A program made the position numbers and the translations under genes. Shown here in pieces: positions 62,891-64,000 of a stretch of DNA of 64,000 nucleotides; positions within the stretch are counted from its first letter, which is position 1, and every line of letters starts with the position of its first letter. Source of the stretch: Aquirufa rosea (GTDB lineage: Bacteria > Bacteroidota > Bacteroidia > Cytophagales > Spirosomataceae); NCBI RefSeq assembly GCF_004118285.1, contig NZ_SDHY01000002.1, positions 427,257-491,256 on the forward strand, written 5' to 3'. Under the pieces are notes generated by a model. The model ran no database searches and had not been told where the DNA came from. It worked only from the letters and a program-made list of their open reading frames with translations.

Positions 62891-62899
62891 TGTTGCATA
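62881..62899. promoter_or_regulatory. Dyad operator 2 (19 bp, perfect)
   Basis: TATGCAACA, one A, TGTTGCATA: a perfect 9-bp inverted repeat. It covers the -33 region. Shared core with operator 1: TGCAAyAnTGTTGCA. Confidence 0.65.
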
Positions 62900-62995
62900 A
62901 AATATTTTTTTTAAATCAAACATCTAATATGAAAAATAGACATTAGATCAAGATGAAAATCAATACATATACATTCAAAGGTTAAACTTTATACT

Positions 62996-63019
62996 AAGAT
63001 GGGAACGAAGCGGCAGGCG
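62996..63019 (+). repeat. Short fragment of the 315-bp repeat
   Basis: AAGATGGGAACG is joined directly to AAGCGGCAGGCG. In the full copies these two pieces are separated by 11 further bases, so this is a trimmed remnant or seed of the same element. Confidence 0.6.
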
Positions 63020-63079
63020 GAAAGAAATTATAAATTAGAAAGTATAAATGATGGTGGAATCCTAATGCCCAATAAAAAA

Positions 63080-63395
63080 CGGTTAATCCCAACGAAAGAT
63101 GGGAACGGAGCATGAGCGAAGCGGCAGGCGCATTTTTGACTCCGTGTGTAGGGCATAAGCTAAGTGTCAAAAATTAAAGCCGTATGCGGAGTGAACATCG
63201 GTTCCGCAATGCGGAATTCGTGTTGGATTAACCGTATTAAAATAAGTTTTTTTGTTTCTTTTTTTCTCCAAAAAAAGAAATACCTAAAGAAGAGCTTTGA
63301 AGTGATGTTAGGCTAAAACAATAAGTCATTTGTTGGAATTACAAATTCCAATTATCTGTCATTCGACATGACCCTGCGGAACATGTCGAACAGCA
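63080..63395 (+). repeat. Hairpin-rich direct repeat, copy 1
   Basis: About 316 bp, roughly 95 % identical (hand alignment) to the copy at 63492. No coding frame was found. Inverted repeats inside: CGGTTAATCC (63080-63089)/GGATTAACCG (63225-63234); TTTTTGAC/GTCAAAAA; TTCCGC/GCGGAA; TTTCTTTTTTT/AAAAAAAGAAA (63255-63280); TTGGAATT/AATTCCAA (63333-63351); TTCGACATG/CATGTCGAA (63362-63390). It lies in a gene-free stretch between the lipoprotein operon and the rRNA operon. Confidence 0.85.
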
Positions 63396-63491
63396 TTATT
63401 AGTTTGACATCCTGTAGCTAAAACTGATTTCAGATTAGATAAAGCAACTCAATCAACTTATATTTTTTATGCTTGGGATTATCTATACCAG

Positions 63492-63805
63492 CGGTTAATC
63501 CCGACGAAAGATGGCAACGGAGCATGAGCGAAGCGGCAGGCGCATTTTTGACTCCGTGTGTAGGGCATAAGCTAAGTGTCAAAAATTAAAGCCGTATGCG
63601 ATGTGAACATCGGTTCCGCAACGCGGAATTCGTGTTGGATTAACCGTATTAAAATAAGTTTTTTGTTTCTTTTTTCTCCCAAAAAAGAAATACCTAAAGA
63701 AGAGCTATGAAGTGATGTTATTCTAAAATAATAACTCATTTAATGGAATTACAAATTCCAATTATCTGTCATTCGACATGACCCTACGGAACATGTCCAA
63801 CAGCA
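63492..63805 (+). repeat. Hairpin-rich direct repeat, copy 2
   Basis: Second copy, same orientation, 96 bp after copy 1 ends. The closing inverted repeat is 63492-63501/63637-63646. In the T/A hairpin both arms are one base shorter than in copy 1 (six T and six A instead of seven), so pairing is kept. In the last hairpin one arm has CATGTCCAA, losing one pair. The 96-nt spacer between the copies is not repeated and holds nothing recognisable. Confidence 0.85.
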
Positions 63806-63853
63806 GATTTTAAACGATAATTGTTTGATGGAAATCTCCATTCCATTAGGGCA

Positions 63854-63883
63854 TAAAAAAAGCCCACTAGGAATAGCGGGCTT
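63854..63883 (-). terminator. Terminator of the rRNA operon
   Basis: On the minus strand AAGCCCGCT pairs with AGTGGGCTT (one G-U pair) around a 6-nt loop, followed by a T run, about 11 nt after the 5S rRNA. Confidence 0.9.
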
Positions 63884-63894
63884 GATAATAATAA

Positions 63895-64000
63895 CTTGGA
63901 GCTTACTTACTTTCCCGGGTTTGATCCCAGTATCATCAGCGGTGCGGGGCTTAACTTCTCTGTTCGAGATGGGAAGAGGTGAACACCCGTCCTATCGGCT
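63895..64000 (-). rRNA. rrf: 5S ribosomal RNA, 3' part (cut by window edge)
   Basis: The minus strand reads the conserved 5S core: CACCTCTTCCCATCTCGAAC, AGAGAAGTTAAGCCC, then GCTGATGATACTGGG and a 3' end in GTAAGCTCCAAG. The 5' end lies beyond the window, so the rRNA operon enters from the right and ends here. Confidence 0.95.

Noticed and set aside
62990..63850. CRISPR array in the repeat-rich right end
   Set aside because: There are only two long copies with one spacer and internal hairpins, not short regularly spaced repeats, and no cas gene.

Overview
The window looks like chromosome of a Bacteroidota bacterium, most likely a gliding or formerly gliding member of the Cytophagales. The evidence is: a GldJ lipoprotein; an alternative complex III (act) plus cytochrome oxidase locus in the order typical of the phylum; TonB-receptor, SCO, DUF420 and NIPSNAP genes; a low-to-moderate GC content; and many promoters of the Bacteroidota type (TTTG or TTG, 18-20 nt, TAnnTTTG). 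No phage, integrase, transposase or CRISPR array was seen. Most of the window is housekeeping chromosome, and the unusual material is mainly regulatory RNA, repeats and operators.

Layout. 1-480: the start of a TonB-dependent receptor (minus strand, cut by the window edge) behind a TPP riboswitch. 0.5-12.5 kb: mfd, gldJ, comF, fusA, a YdeI-like protein, an acyltransferase, a lone ABC ATPase, a Crp/Fnr-type regulator and rplS. 12.6-19.2 kb: a complete trpEGDCFBA operon on the minus strand, preceded by a leader peptide with two adjacent Trp codons and a terminator/antiterminator. 19.2-28.7 kb: purB with a VOC protein, an orphan histidine kinase, prfA, a small lipoprotein, an HNH nuclease, an M20 amidohydrolase, an epimerase-like protein and a metallophosphoesterase. 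28.8 kb: tRNA-Cys.

29-45.6 kb is a respiratory locus: actABCDEF (quinol to cytochrome c), coxB and coxA (oxygen reduction), an intrinsic terminator, then heme A synthesis (ctaA, ctaB), two subunit III proteins, subunit IV, an SCO copper chaperone and two small membrane proteins. Together they form a quinol-oxidising, oxygen-reducing chain with its assembly factors. 45.6-49 kb: murI and a sigma factor / anti-sigma-like / outer-membrane-protein trio. 49-55.7 kb: the translation cluster tRNA-Tyr, -Gly, -Thr, tuf, (NIPSNAP), tRNA-Trp, secE, nusG, (unknown gene), rplK, rplA, rplJ, rplL. It has two insertions, and rpoBC does not follow. 55.7-61.8 kb: mutL, an unknown protein, and gatB-tlpA-like-proC. 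61.9-62.9 kb: a lipoprotein and MerC-like membrane protein pair behind two 19-bp dyad operators. 62.9-64 kb: no protein gene, two copies of a roughly 315-bp hairpin-rich repeat, then the terminator and 3' part of a 5S rRNA gene whose rRNA operon enters from the right edge on the minus strand.

The points most worth attention are the trp attenuator, the duplicated structured repeat beside the rRNA operon, the double operator over the lipoprotein/MerC promoter, the TPP-riboswitched receptor, a family of short intergenic palindromes, the structured rplK leader, and a MutL whose endonuclease motifs are degenerate. All readings were made by eye; no database search was run.
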